Shown here piece after piece: positions 27,828 to 36,837 of a stretch of DNA of 64,000 bases. This DNA is from Pseudobdellovibrionaceae bacterium. Lineage in GTDB: Bacteria; Bdellovibrionota; Bdellovibrionia; Bdellovibrionales; UBA1609. The translations under genes and the position numbers were made by a program. The stretch lies in the NCBI GenBank assembly GCA_020635055.1, contig JACKAN010000002.1:124001-188000 (forward strand), written 5' to 3'. How positions within the stretch are numbered: the stretch's first letter is position 1; each line of letters begins with the position of its first letter. The notes beneath the pieces were generated by a model. The model saw nothing but the letters and a program-made list of their open reading frames with translations, did no database searches and had not been told where the DNA came from.

Positions 27828-28553
27828 ATGTTAAATCTAAACACAATTGACTTTCATTTTAAGGCCATAGGGCAGGTGAGATCTTGTTTTACCGATAAAT
27901 TTGGTACTCCCAGGCAACCGGGATTAACAAAACATTCCCGTGCTTTTTTACAGATTTTTTCTGAAAATCAACCTGAGCTTTCCCTACAAGGTTTAGCAGA
28001 GTTTTCCCACCTTTGGGTAATTTTTGTATTTCACAAAAACAATTCAAAAAAATTTCACTCAAAAGTCCATCCCCCACGATTGGGTGGAGAAAAGATAGGA
28101 GTGTTTTCTACCCGCAGTCCCCATCGCCCAAACCCAATTGGTTTATCCTTAGTGGAAATTGATAATGTTGAGGGCGGTGGAATATGGGTAAGGGGAATAG
28201 ATCTTATCGAGGGCACTCCTGTATTAGATATTAAGCCATATATACCCAGTGTGGAAGCTCAACCCGAGGCCCACGCAGGTTGGGTGCAAGATCTTGCCGA
28301 GAATGATATTCAATTGGAGTGGACAGCTGAGGCCGAGAATAATTTAATACAATTGGGACAAGCTAACCTAAAATTACTTATCGAAGAAACATTGCAATTG
28401 GATCCACGTCCAAGAGTCTATAAGGGCTATGAAGGAAAAAAATCTAAATACAGGGACGAACATATTGTGAAGTTTTATCAATTCGATGTTTATTTTAACT
28501 TCAAAGCTTCTAATTTGATTAGTGTAAACAAAATTATAGATACTTTAAAATAA
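27828..28553 (+). CDS. trmO: tRNA (N6-threonylcarbamoyladenosine37-N6)-methyltransferase, TrmO/TsaA family
   Basis: 241 residues, the usual length. TrmO methylates t6A37 of certain tRNAs using S-adenosylmethionine. Family features: AIGQVRSCFTDKFGTPRQPG, FSHLWVIFVFHKN, the signature GVFSTRSPHRPNPIGLSLVE, and GTPVLDIKPYIP. The C-terminal domain contains LDPRPRVYKGYEGKK. The 3' end overlaps the end of the convergent nadB gene by 9 bp. Confidence 0.92.
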   Translation: MLNLNTIDFHFKAIGQVRSCFTDKFGTPRQPGLTKHSRAFLQIFSENQPELSLQGLAEFSHLWVIFVFHKNNSKKFHSKVHPPRLGGEKIGVFSTRSPHRPNPIGLSLVEIDNVEGGGIWVRGIDLIEGTPVLDIKPYIPSVEAQPEAHAGWVQDLAENDIQLEWTAEAENNLIQLGQANLKLLIEETLQLDPRPRVYKGYEGKKSKYRDEHIVKFYQFDVYFNFKASNLISVNKIIDTLK

Positions 28554-30119
28554 AGTATCTTCTGCTACTTTTAATTTTTCGGGATAATCTAAGTTAAAGT
28601 GAATCCCTCGCGATTCTTTTCTGGCCAAAGCGCACTTCACAGTTAGATCTGCAACAGTGGCAATGTTTCTTAGCTCTATAATATCAGGGTGAATATGAAA
28701 ATTTCTATAATACTCATCAGCTTCTTCCATAAGATTCACTAATCTCAGTTGAGCTCTTTGAAGGCGCTTTGTTGTCCTCACTATCCCCACATAATTCCAC
28801 ATTATTCTACGAACTTCATCCCAAAGGTGATTTATTACCGTCATTTCATCTTCATCATTTTTGTTAAACTTCATAGGGTAGGAGGGGAGTTCTTTGGGCC
28901 ACTCAAAAGCGGGAAAAGAAAAATGTTTTGCCGAGTTATAAGAATAGGCCAGGCATTCTAAAAGTGAATTAGAGGCTAAACGATTGGCCCCATGCAAACC
29001 TGTAAAGGCAGTTTCGCCTAATGCAAGAAGTCCCTCAAGATCAGTTTGACCATGAGTGTTGGCCAATACTCCTCCACATAAATAATGGGCTGCTGGAACA
29101 ACAGGTATTGGCTCTTTATCAATTTCTATTCCTAAAGATAAACAACGTTTGAATATACTGGGGAAACGCTTTAATAAATATTCTTTGGAGAACATTGTGA
29201 CATCAAGATAAACACATTCTTTACCCGATTTTTTTAATTCTGCATCGATGGCTCGTGCTACAATGTCTCTGGGTGCGAGATCACCTAAGGAGTTATATTT
29301 TAATGTAAAATTCTCACCCTCATCATTAATAAGTCGCCCACCCTCACCACGCAAAGCTTCGGAAATTAAAAAATTTCTTTCATTGGGATGATACAAACAA
29401 GTGGGATGAAACTGCATGAATTCTAAATTGGCAATTCGACATCCTGCTCGCCAAGCCATAGCAATGCCATCTCCAGTAGCTCCACTCCAATTAGAAGTGT
29501 AAAGATATGTTTTACCAATACCCCCAGTGGCTAAGGCGACTTGAATTGCGGGTAGACTTTTTACTTCAGCTTTTTTGATATCTAAAACATAAATACCTAA
29601 ACAACGATTTTTAGGTGTTGGAGTTTTATTCAAGTGTTGTTCATGAATAATATCAATGGCCATGTGATCTTCTAACATTTCAATATTTGGATGAGCTATG
29701 GCTTTACTGAGCAAACTATTATGAATTGCAGCGCCGGTGGCATCATCTACATGCAAAATCCTTCGTGCGCTGTGTCCTCCCTCACGATGTAAAGAAAATT
29801 CCTGATTGCTAGTTGTAAAAGGAACCCCAACTTTTGCTAACTCATCAATGAGTTGAGGGCCCATGGAAACGACTTCTTCAACCACTTCTTTGCGACACAA
29901 ACCCGCACCGGCAGTTAAGGTGTCTTGAATATGATTTTCTATACTGTCGTCTTTAGCTATAGCTGCGGCAATTCCCCCTTGGGCCATTAAAGAATTCCCT
30001 AAATTTAGTTTTGTTTTGGAGACCATGACAACGGAATGTTTACTCGCCACTTTAAGAGCATAATAAAGCCCAGCAATACCAGTTCCGACAATAACAATAG
30101 GGGGATTTTTCATGAACAT
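28545..30119 (-). CDS. nadB: L-aspartate oxidase (quinolinate synthesis)
   Basis: 524 residues. It is an FAD enzyme that oxidises aspartate to iminoaspartate for NAD synthesis. The FAD-binding VGTGIAGLYYALKVA is at the N-terminus. Further family blocks are MAQGGIAAAIA, HREGGHSARRILH, LEFMQFHPTCLYHP, LRGEGGRLIN, and ARDIVARAID, plus the substrate site region PAAHYLCGGV and the tail GLHGANRLASNSLLECL. The C-terminal helical domain carries MWNYVGIVRTTKRL. No nadA or nadC is adjacent, so the pathway genes are scattered. Confidence 0.95.
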   Translation of the reverse strand: MFMKNPPIVIVGTGIAGLYYALKVASKHSVVMVSKTKLNLGNSLMAQGGIAAAIAKDDSIENHIQDTLTAGAGLCRKEVVEEVVSMGPQLIDELAKVGVPFTTSNQEFSLHREGGHSARRILHVDDATGAAIHNSLLSKAIAHPNIEMLEDHMAIDIIHEQHLNKTPTPKNRCLGIYVLDIKKAEVKSLPAIQVALATGGIGKTYLYTSNWSGATGDGIAMAWRAGCRIANLEFMQFHPTCLYHPNERNFLISEALRGEGGRLINDEGENFTLKYNSLGDLAPRDIVARAIDAELKKSGKECVYLDVTMFSKEYLLKRFPSIFKRCLSLGIEIDKEPIPVVPAAHYLCGGVLANTHGQTDLEGLLALGETAFTGLHGANRLASNSLLECLAYSYNSAKHFSFPAFEWPKELPSYPMKFNKNDEDEMTVINHLWDEVRRIMWNYVGIVRTTKRLQRAQLRLVNLMEEADEYYRNFHIHPDIIELRNIATVADLTVKCALARKESRGIHFNLDYPEKLKVAEDTLF

Positions 30120-30270
30120 AATTTATTCGTCTGGTCGGAATTATGTCTACTTAAATCCCAACTGACCAGTCACTGTTTCATAAAATGTAGTTATTCATAG
30201 GTCTCATTTATAATGCGGGTCGTAAATTATGAATATTAACAAAAAACAAGGGTCTAGTTTAAGCCAGATC

Positions 30271-30300
30271 TTGATCCTGCGAGTCGAATAAAACTATAAT
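30271..30300 (+). promoter_or_regulatory. Probable sigma-70-type promoter of the sensor-alr-mla run
   Basis: TTGATC at 30271-30276, an 18-bp spacer and a perfect TATAAT at 30295-30300. The predicted start point would give a leader of about 38 nt before the GTG start at 30345, which has GGAAGG just upstream. Predicted from consensus only. Confidence 0.55.
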
Positions 30301-30344
30301 AAGAACGGGAACTTAAATATTAATATTTCCACGGAAGGTTATTT

Positions 30345-32633
30345 GTGAATTTTAGATTTCGACTATTAATACCCATCAGTCTTACAATTTTCATGTCACT
30401 CACACTTTCCTACTGGTTGTTAACACAAAGTTTAAATAAAAAAGAAGGTCAGCAAATAGAGAGTCTGGCTTTGAGTGAGGCTTCTGCTATTAGTCAAGCT
30501 TTAGTGTTTTATACTGAAGAAATTAAGAAAGCTCTTCTTAATGCTCACTTTGACAAGGGGCTTATGAGTTATGGTCCATTTTTAGCTTTAACAGAGTTAT
30601 CCTATGAAAACTCCAAACTGAGTATAGAAGAATTCAGGAATCGAAGCTCTAAATTAGATCGAAATAGTTTTAAACAAAAACTTTCTGAAATTCCCATTGC
30701 CAATGCTGATATCAAAGATCAATTGAACTTTCACTATATGGAATTATCTGCCAATAATGAATTTATTTTCGTATTTTATAAGTCTAAGAACTCTATTTTA
30801 GGTGGTTTTTTAGAGCCCAATGATATTTCTTCGCTGTTGGATGCCAAACAAACATCAGATCATAGAGTGTTTGTACTAGCTAATAAAACAAAGGCCATTG
30901 TTCATCCTGAGAAAAAGTATTTGGGATCCAATGTCGACAACCATCCCCTGAGTCAGTTGGCTTTGAATAGCAAACACTTTTCCGGTGTTCAAACAAAGTA
31001 TGAAAATGCTGATGAAAAATTAGTGTTGAGTTTTGAAATCGTTCCAAGAACAAATTTAACTGTTGGAGTGGTTCATAGTTTAACCACTGGTGGTTATTTA
31101 TCTTACATAAATTGGACGGAATTAATTATGGGTTTTGCTATTTTAGTTATAGCCATGTTTTTAATTTTTAGTGTTGTTCTCTTGCCATTGGAAAAAACTT
31201 TAATTTATTTTCGCACCTCCCTCAATCAGCTCGTGCGCGGGGAGCCACTCTCACAACCCGAGGGCTTTATGAGTGAGGCTAAGCAATTGTTACCCACTTT
31301 AGAGACATTGCAAAGTCAATTAGATGAAGTTGAAGTTTCCCATAGATTAATAAATCCTTCTCAAAAAGAAGAGTCCTCGGCAGTAGTCAGTGAAACTGAA
31401 AAATATGTTTTATTTAAAAACTTCAGTTTGAACTTGGCCCAAGTGATATCAAATCCTTTAAATGCATTGTTGGGTCATTTGCAAATGGCCAAAGTGGGTC
31501 CAGATCACCATACGACTCAAATGAGTATTGATTTGGCCCAAAAGGAAACAAGAAAAGTACGTGCACTTTTGGATGATTTATCTTTAGCAGTTAAAGACAG
31601 TGAAATCTTATTTAAACCTGTTCTTCTAGATGATGTCATAAATGATATGTTGAGAGAAAAACTAAAGATTTTTAATGATAAGGGAATAAAGGTTCATAAA
31701 AATTTTCAGTCCAAAAAATTTATTCGAAGTCAGCAAATGAACTTAGAAAAAGCTCTGTCTTTGATTTTTAATTTTTTAATTGCCAATTTCACAGAACAGG
31801 TTTTAAGAGACCTTTCCTTTTCAACTCAAGACAATCACAATGAAGTTTTATTTAAAATTCAATCCAATAGTGACAGCTTAACTGTAGAGCAAGTGCACAA
31901 CTTATTAGAACCTTATAGTCAGGAAATTTCTGGTATTGAAGACTTACTTTCACTATCTATAGCCAATGCACTTATTAAACATCTTGAAGGTGTGATTAAA
32001 GTATCTTCTGCAACAAGTGGGGAGCTATGTCTAGAAATTTATTTACCAGTGGCATCGGAACATGAAGTTCAAAACTATATTGATGAACAGAAGTCGACTG
32101 AGGGCGATTTAGAAGATTTAACTAAAGATGAAATCCTTGAAGTATTGTCCGGTGAAGTTAAAAATGAAGAAGAATCCTTTAGTGGTTTTGAAACAGAAGA
32201 GTATCCCGAAGATGAGTTTTATGTTTCGTCAGAACCCAAAAAAGAAGTAAGGACTTCAATTAGAGAGAATTCAGAGCCATCTATTAGATTGAGCCAAGAA
32301 ATTTCTGATATGGAAAAAGAGTCTGCCATTGAATTTGTAAGTGAAAGCTCCATGGCTCCGAATAGCTCTTCAGATATTGAGTTGCCTGAAGATGATTTTG
32401 TGATGGTAAAGCCGCCAAAAGCCTCGGAGATATCCCCGCCATTGAAAAAAGTTACTGATCCTTACTTGTCTCCGAACATGAAAGTTCTATCTGATAAAAC
32501 TCCTTTATTAGATGGTGAGCTAGCTATGCCTGAAATACCAAGAGTTAGACCGTTGACAAATAATTTGAATGAAGAAGAGGATAAAGACCTTGTGGTGAAT
32601 ATACGACGTCCCAAACTACGGAGTGACAATTGA
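30345..32633 (+). CDS. Membrane sensor histidine-kinase-like protein lacking the phospho-acceptor His
   Basis: 762 residues with a GTG start. Two transmembrane helices (about 8-27 and 257-281) bracket a periplasmic Cache-like sensor region. The cytoplasmic part has a HisKA-like dimer helix (about 361-415), but the consensus AHE.RNPL block reads LAQVISNPLNALLGH, so the His is Gln366. The ATPase region is weak: an N-box-like segment ends LIANFTEQV, and the Gly-rich lid is replaced by SGIEDLLSLSIANALIKHLEG. A long acidic disordered tail (about 580-762) follows. It is probably a non-catalytic signalling scaffold. The stop overlaps the start of the next gene. Confidence 0.75.
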   Translation: MNFRFRLLIPISLTIFMSLTLSYWLLTQSLNKKEGQQIESLALSEASAISQALVFYTEEIKKALLNAHFDKGLMSYGPFLALTELSYENSKLSIEEFRNRSSKLDRNSFKQKLSEIPIANADIKDQLNFHYMELSANNEFIFVFYKSKNSILGGFLEPNDISSLLDAKQTSDHRVFVLANKTKAIVHPEKKYLGSNVDNHPLSQLALNSKHFSGVQTKYENADEKLVLSFEIVPRTNLTVGVVHSLTTGGYLSYINWTELIMGFAILVIAMFLIFSVVLLPLEKTLIYFRTSLNQLVRGEPLSQPEGFMSEAKQLLPTLETLQSQLDEVEVSHRLINPSQKEESSAVVSETEKYVLFKNFSLNLAQVISNPLNALLGHLQMAKVGPDHHTTQMSIDLAQKETRKVRALLDDLSLAVKDSEILFKPVLLDDVINDMLREKLKIFNDKGIKVHKNFQSKKFIRSQQMNLEKALSLIFNFLIANFTEQVLRDLSFSTQDNHNEVLFKIQSNSDSLTVEQVHNLLEPYSQEISGIEDLLSLSIANALIKHLEGVIKVSSATSGELCLEIYLPVASEHEVQNYIDEQKSTEGDLEDLTKDEILEVLSGEVKNEEESFSGFETEEYPEDEFYVSSEPKKEVRTSIRENSEPSIRLSQEISDMEKESAIEFVSESSMAPNSSSDIELPEDDFVMVKPPKASEISPPLKKVTDPYLSPNMKVLSDKTPLLDGELAMPEIPRVRPLTNNLNEEEDKDLVVNIRRPKLRSDN

Positions 32634-34099
32634 AAATAAATCAATATCGCCCATCATTTACTGTTTTTGTTATAGACGGACAATTGGCTCGTGGTGAAGA
32701 AGTCTATAAAACATTTTCACTAGCGGGATACACCACCCTAAAATTTCAAACAGCTGAACAGTTTTATGAAACCGTGAAAGAAAACCCTCCTCATACAATA
32801 CTGCTAGAACAAGATATGTTAATTGTTCTAGGAGATACATTTATTGAAGAAGTCATAGAATTGTTACCTGAAGTTCATATTATCATTTATGCCGATCAGC
32901 ACGAGTTATTTTCAACCAGTCATTTGATTCGACGTGGAGTTTATGATTGTGTTGCCTATCACGAAGACAACCTTGATTTTTTAGTTCGTGCAGTGGATCG
33001 TGCCTCCGAGTGCGACTATTACATATACATGAATGAGCAACTTAAAAATCGTAGCTTAAGAAATGAAGGGTTCAGTGGCAAAAATGAAATGCCGTTCTTT
33101 GATATTTGGATAAGTCAATTACATGAAAAACGAAACCTAAAAGAAGTTATTGATAGTTTTTTAACAGAAACATCTCGTCATCTTTCAAAAAAAGAAATTA
33201 TTTACTTTAAATATATTCCATCTCATCAGTCACTCGTTGCTTCTCAAAGTATTGTGACAAATATAGATAAGGTGAGGGGTCTTGGGATAGAATTAACCCG
33301 AGAAGAGAAACGATTCAGCATAGATATTTTAAAAACCCCAATGAAATTACAATCACTAAAAAAGCTTTTAAAATCAGCACTTAATGTCAATCAATACGTA
33401 GCTTTTCCTTTAATAGTCAATGGCATTCCAGAAGGGATCTTTGTTATTTTAAACATAGATATTAATTTGCAAGGTGACACTTATATTAAATCTTGCGTTA
33501 AGGCCTTGGCTCTAAAAGTAGGCCAAATTAATTTAATTAAAAAGCTACATACAGTTTCCATCCATGATGACAAAACTCGCGTTTTAAATAGAGAGTACTT
33601 TTTGGATACTTTAAAAAATGAAATTGCTCGTTCACGTCGTTTAACCTTACCCGTGACACTTGTTTTAATTTCCTTAGACCAAACCGAAGAAGTTCAATCC
33701 CAATTGAATCAATATGAGCAAGACATGTTACTTAAAATGTGTGCAACCATTCTAAGGCGTCATAGTCGAGTAAATGACATTATTGGTCGGTTGGATAAAT
33801 TTAATTTTGGTTTAATTTTACCTCACACTGGAAAATTAGGGGGAGCCATCAAAGCAGAGAGGATGCGAAGAATATTTGAATCTGCGGATTTTTCTAAAGT
33901 TATATCTGGTCATAAAAGCATTACAGTTTCTGTGGGAGTCAGTGAATACCCGTCTCATAGTAAGAGTTATGAAGATATTTTGAAAACGGCTGATGAGGCC
34001 GTAGACGAAGTCAAAAAGGGCGGCAGTAATAAGGTTTGTTTAGCCTCTGCTCCAGCGGGATTTATACCTGATTTTGTATTAGATGGTTCAAAACTCTAG
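32630..34099 (+). CDS. Receiver-like/GGDEF-like protein with degenerate active sites
   Basis: 489 residues from a TTG start at 32630 that overlaps the previous stop; GGAG lies 7 bp upstream. The N-terminus (about 9-125) looks like a receiver domain, but the usual phosphorylation-site segment reads TILLEQDML. A middle region (about 155-300) is GAF-like. The C-terminus (about 310-475) is clearly GGDEF-like (TRVLNREYFLDTLKNEI, ADEAVDEVKKGGSNKV), but the GGDEF motif itself is replaced by GRLDKF (386-391). Cyclase activity is therefore unlikely. It may bind nucleotide or act through protein contacts. It is coupled to the sensor before it and abuts alr. Confidence 0.75.
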   Translation: MKINQYRPSFTVFVIDGQLARGEEVYKTFSLAGYTTLKFQTAEQFYETVKENPPHTILLEQDMLIVLGDTFIEEVIELLPEVHIIIYADQHELFSTSHLIRRGVYDCVAYHEDNLDFLVRAVDRASECDYYIYMNEQLKNRSLRNEGFSGKNEMPFFDIWISQLHEKRNLKEVIDSFLTETSRHLSKKEIIYFKYIPSHQSLVASQSIVTNIDKVRGLGIELTREEKRFSIDILKTPMKLQSLKKLLKSALNVNQYVAFPLIVNGIPEGIFVILNIDINLQGDTYIKSCVKALALKVGQINLIKKLHTVSIHDDKTRVLNREYFLDTLKNEIARSRRLTLPVTLVLISLDQTEEVQSQLNQYEQDMLLKMCATILRRHSRVNDIIGRLDKFNFGLILPHTGKLGGAIKAERMRRIFESADFSKVISGHKSITVSVGVSEYPSHSKSYEDILKTADEAVDEVKKGGSNKVCLASAPAGFIPDFVLDGSKL

Positions 34100-35242
34100 A
34101 TGATTAGAAAGACCTTTGCTGAAATTCATTTACAAAATTTACGACATAACTATCGTGTTTTAAAAAAACTTCAGGACAAACAAAGCTTTTTTTGTCCCAT
34201 GGTGAAATCTTCGGCATATGGTCATGGGGACTCACAATCGGTTAAGGCATTAATTGATGAGGGATGTAAAACCTTTGGCGTAGCACTTATAGAGGAAGCT
34301 CAAGATCTAAGAGAGTCTGGAGTTTCTACTGAAGATATTCTAGTTTTTGGTCCATTTGGTAAAGAAGCCATTTCTACAGTTAGGGAGTTAAATTTAACTC
34401 CTGTCGTGTCTGTTATGGAGCAATTGCAAGCTTTAGTGGAAAGTCGTTATGAGTTGAATATCCATATTAAGTTGAATACGGGAATGAATCGACTGGGCTT
34501 TGACAAAAAGGAATGGGAAAATCTTTTAATTGTTTTAAATAACAATCCGCAAATTAAAATTGTGGGAATATGTTCCCATCTTGCCATAGCAGAAGATTAT
34601 TTTGATGAAAATTCTTTTTCGTCTTATCAAATTAAAGAATTTAAAGAGGGATTAAAGCATTTTAGTATTCAAGCAAATCAGGCTCATCTTTTTAACAGTG
34701 CCGGGCTGATTGCGCATTCAATGAGTCCAACACTCAGCTGGGGAGCCAGACCTGGAATTGCTCTTTATGGAGTGAAACCACATTTGCACAATTTAAGCCA
34801 GAAACAAAAAAACATTTGGAATAATTTGAATTTAAAACCAGTTATGACATTAAAATCCGAAGTCATTGCGTATCATAACCTAAAAAAAGGTGAAAAAGTT
34901 TCTTATGGGGGGCGCTGGGTTGCGCCGCGCAATTCTATTATTGGCGTAATTCCAATAGGATATGCTGATGGTTTTCATAGATTGTTTTCGCAACAAGGTA
35001 TTATAATGTATCGAGGGAAAACAGCACCCGTAGTAGGAACTGTATGCATGGATTATACTATGGTAGATCTGACAGATATTTTAACAACCACTTCTGGAAA
35101 TTGGAAAGAAGAAGTAATTTTATTTGGGGAGAGCAACAATACTATTTTAGCAGTCGAAGAAGTAGCGAAAAGAGCATCGACAATTTCTTATGAGCTACTT
35201 ACGAGTGTAAGTAAAAGAGTGCCACGTATTTATGTTAAATAG
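34100..35242 (+). CDS. alr: Alanine racemase
   Basis: 380 residues. A PLP enzyme that makes D-alanine for peptidoglycan. The PLP lysine is Lys36 in MVKSSAYGHGD. Other family blocks: LNTGMNRLGF, ICSHLAIAED, LFNSAGLIAH, the SWGARPGIALYG segment, and PVVGTVCMDYTMVDLTD. The start codon follows the stop of the GGDEF-like gene directly, and the 3' end overlaps mlaE by 11 bp. Cell wall and lipid transport genes are therefore tied together in one unit. Confidence 0.94.
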   Translation: MIRKTFAEIHLQNLRHNYRVLKKLQDKQSFFCPMVKSSAYGHGDSQSVKALIDEGCKTFGVALIEEAQDLRESGVSTEDILVFGPFGKEAISTVRELNLTPVVSVMEQLQALVESRYELNIHIKLNTGMNRLGFDKKEWENLLIVLNNNPQIKIVGICSHLAIAEDYFDENSFSSYQIKEFKEGLKHFSIQANQAHLFNSAGLIAHSMSPTLSWGARPGIALYGVKPHLHNLSQKQKNIWNNLNLKPVMTLKSEVIAYHNLKKGEKVSYGGRWVAPRNSIIGVIPIGYADGFHRLFSQQGIIMYRGKTAPVVGTVCMDYTMVDLTDILTTTSGNWKEEVILFGESNNTILAVEEVAKRASTISYELLTSVSKRVPRIYVK

Positions 35243-36068
35243 TTTTTTAGAAAAAAGAGAAAAATTTAACCAGTTTTTAGACAGTGTTGCCCTTGATTTA
35301 TGGAATACTGTTTACAATTTTTTTATAAGTACAGGCTCAATAGCCATTTTTATGTATGAGTCTTTAAAGTTATTTGGCAGTAAGCCCAAGCGCACAGATG
35401 AAATCATTCGACACATGGAATTTATTGGCAACAAATCGGTTTTAATTATTTTACTCACTGGAAGTTTTACCGGTATGGCACTTTCTTATCAAATTTATTT
35501 AGGATTCCAGTTGGTAAACGCAACCAATCTTGTGGGACCCACAGTTGCATTGGGTATAACTCGAGAATTAGGTCCCGTTTTAACAGGTCTAATAGTTTCT
35601 GCTCGTGCCGGGGGAGCCATGGCAGCGCGTTTAGGTACGATGAGAGTGAGTGAACAAATAGATGCTCTCGAAGTGATGGGCGTCGACCCGAAGCAATATT
35701 TAGTTATGCCCCGCATGGTAGCAGCCCTAATAACTATGCCCTTACTTTGTGGAATTTTTGATTTTATAGCAATGTTGGGTTCTCATTTATTATGTATAAA
35801 TGTTTTGGGTTTAGATGAGGCCATATTCTGGGATAAAATTCAACTATGGATAAACCCCAGGGACATTAATGAAGGCTTAATAAAGTCTGCCGTGTTTGGA
35901 TTGACCTTTGCAACTATTTGTTCCAATGCAGGTTATTTTACTAAAGGAGGAGCTAAGGGTGTAGGTGAAGCCACCAATAAAGGTGTTGTAAACAGTATGG
36001 TACTTATTATTATTTTGAATTTCATTATGACAAATTTAATTCGTTTTTACTATACATTGACCGGTTGA
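35232..36068 (+). CDS. mlaE: MlaE-type ABC permease of a phospholipid transporter
   Basis: 278 residues. The inner membrane permease of the MCE/Mla system that moves phospholipids between inner and outer membranes. The family signature is ARAGGAMAARLGTMRVSEQI then DALEVMGVDP, with several hydrophobic helices (about 20-45, 70-105, 155-185, 225-275). It overlaps alr by 11 bp and is followed after 4 bp by the ATPase gene. Confidence 0.93.
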   Translation: MLNSFLEKREKFNQFLDSVALDLWNTVYNFFISTGSIAIFMYESLKLFGSKPKRTDEIIRHMEFIGNKSVLIILLTGSFTGMALSYQIYLGFQLVNATNLVGPTVALGITRELGPVLTGLIVSARAGGAMAARLGTMRVSEQIDALEVMGVDPKQYLVMPRMVAALITMPLLCGIFDFIAMLGSHLLCINVLGLDEAIFWDKIQLWINPRDINEGLIKSAVFGLTFATICSNAGYFTKGGAKGVGEATNKGVVNSMVLIIILNFIMTNLIRFYYTLTG

Positions 36069-36072
36069 GATC

Positions 36073-36837
36073 ATGACAAAAGAATTTGCGATTGAGATTA
36101 AAGATCTAAGAAAGTCTTTTGATGGTGGTAAAGAATTTGTACTCAATGGTATAAATCTGTCGATACCGCGTGGATCGCTGACTGTCATTATTGGTTATTC
36201 GGGAACCGGAAAAAGTGTTTTGCTTAAGCACATGTTGGGCTTGCTTAAACCCACTTACGGACATGTGTGTGTTTTGGGTAAAGACTTAGTGAGTTTACAA
36301 GAATCTGATTTAGTGAAATTGCGATGCAGCTTTGGAGTTCTTTTTCAGAATGCCGCATTATTTGATGATCTAACAGTGCTAGAAAATGTAGCATTCCCCA
36401 TTCATGAGCATCGGCGTTATCTTCCTGCTGCAGAAATAGTTAAAATTGCTGAGAAAAAGTTACATATGTCCGGAATGGACACCAAACATTTTAATAAATT
36501 ACCTGGAGAGTTGAGTGGAGGTATGAGAAAACGAGCTGGACTGGCAAGAGCCCTGGCCCTTGATCCAGATATTTTGCTATATGATGAGCCTACAACGGGA
36601 TTAGATCCCATTTTGACAGAAATGGTGGATAATTTGATATTAGAGACCCATCAAAAACAAAGAGGTTCAACCTCGATTGTGGTTTCGCACGATTTAATGG
36701 CAGCTTTTCGCATTGGTGAAAATGTTGTGATGTTGGACAAGGGAAAAGTTTTGTTGCAAGGCACCCCCAGTGATTTTCTTTCTTCGGATCTGGAGTTGGT
36801 GCGTAAATTTGTAGATAAGGGATTAAAGAAGCGCTAA
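36073..36837 (+). CDS. mlaF: MlaF-type ABC ATPase
   Basis: 254 residues. Walker A GYSGTGKS (about 39-46), Q-loop LFQNAALFDD, signature LSGGMRKRAGLARALA, Walker B ILLYDEPTTGLDP and the switch His in VVSHD. This set is typical of the Mla/Ttg2A ATPase. The stop shares its last base with the start of the following mlaD gene. Confidence 0.94.
   Translation: MTKEFAIEIKDLRKSFDGGKEFVLNGINLSIPRGSLTVIIGYSGTGKSVLLKHMLGLLKPTYGHVCVLGKDLVSLQESDLVKLRCSFGVLFQNAALFDDLTVLENVAFPIHEHRRYLPAAEIVKIAEKKLHMSGMDTKHFNKLPGELSGGMRKRAGLARALALDPDILLYDEPTTGLDPILTEMVDNLILETHQKQRGSTSIVVSHDLMAAFRIGENVVMLDKGKVLLQGTPSDFLSSDLELVRKFVDKGLKKR

Noticed and set aside
30229..30291. 20-codon open frame upstream of the sensor gene
   Set aside because: No convincing ribosome site; it overlaps the predicted promoter at 30271-30300.
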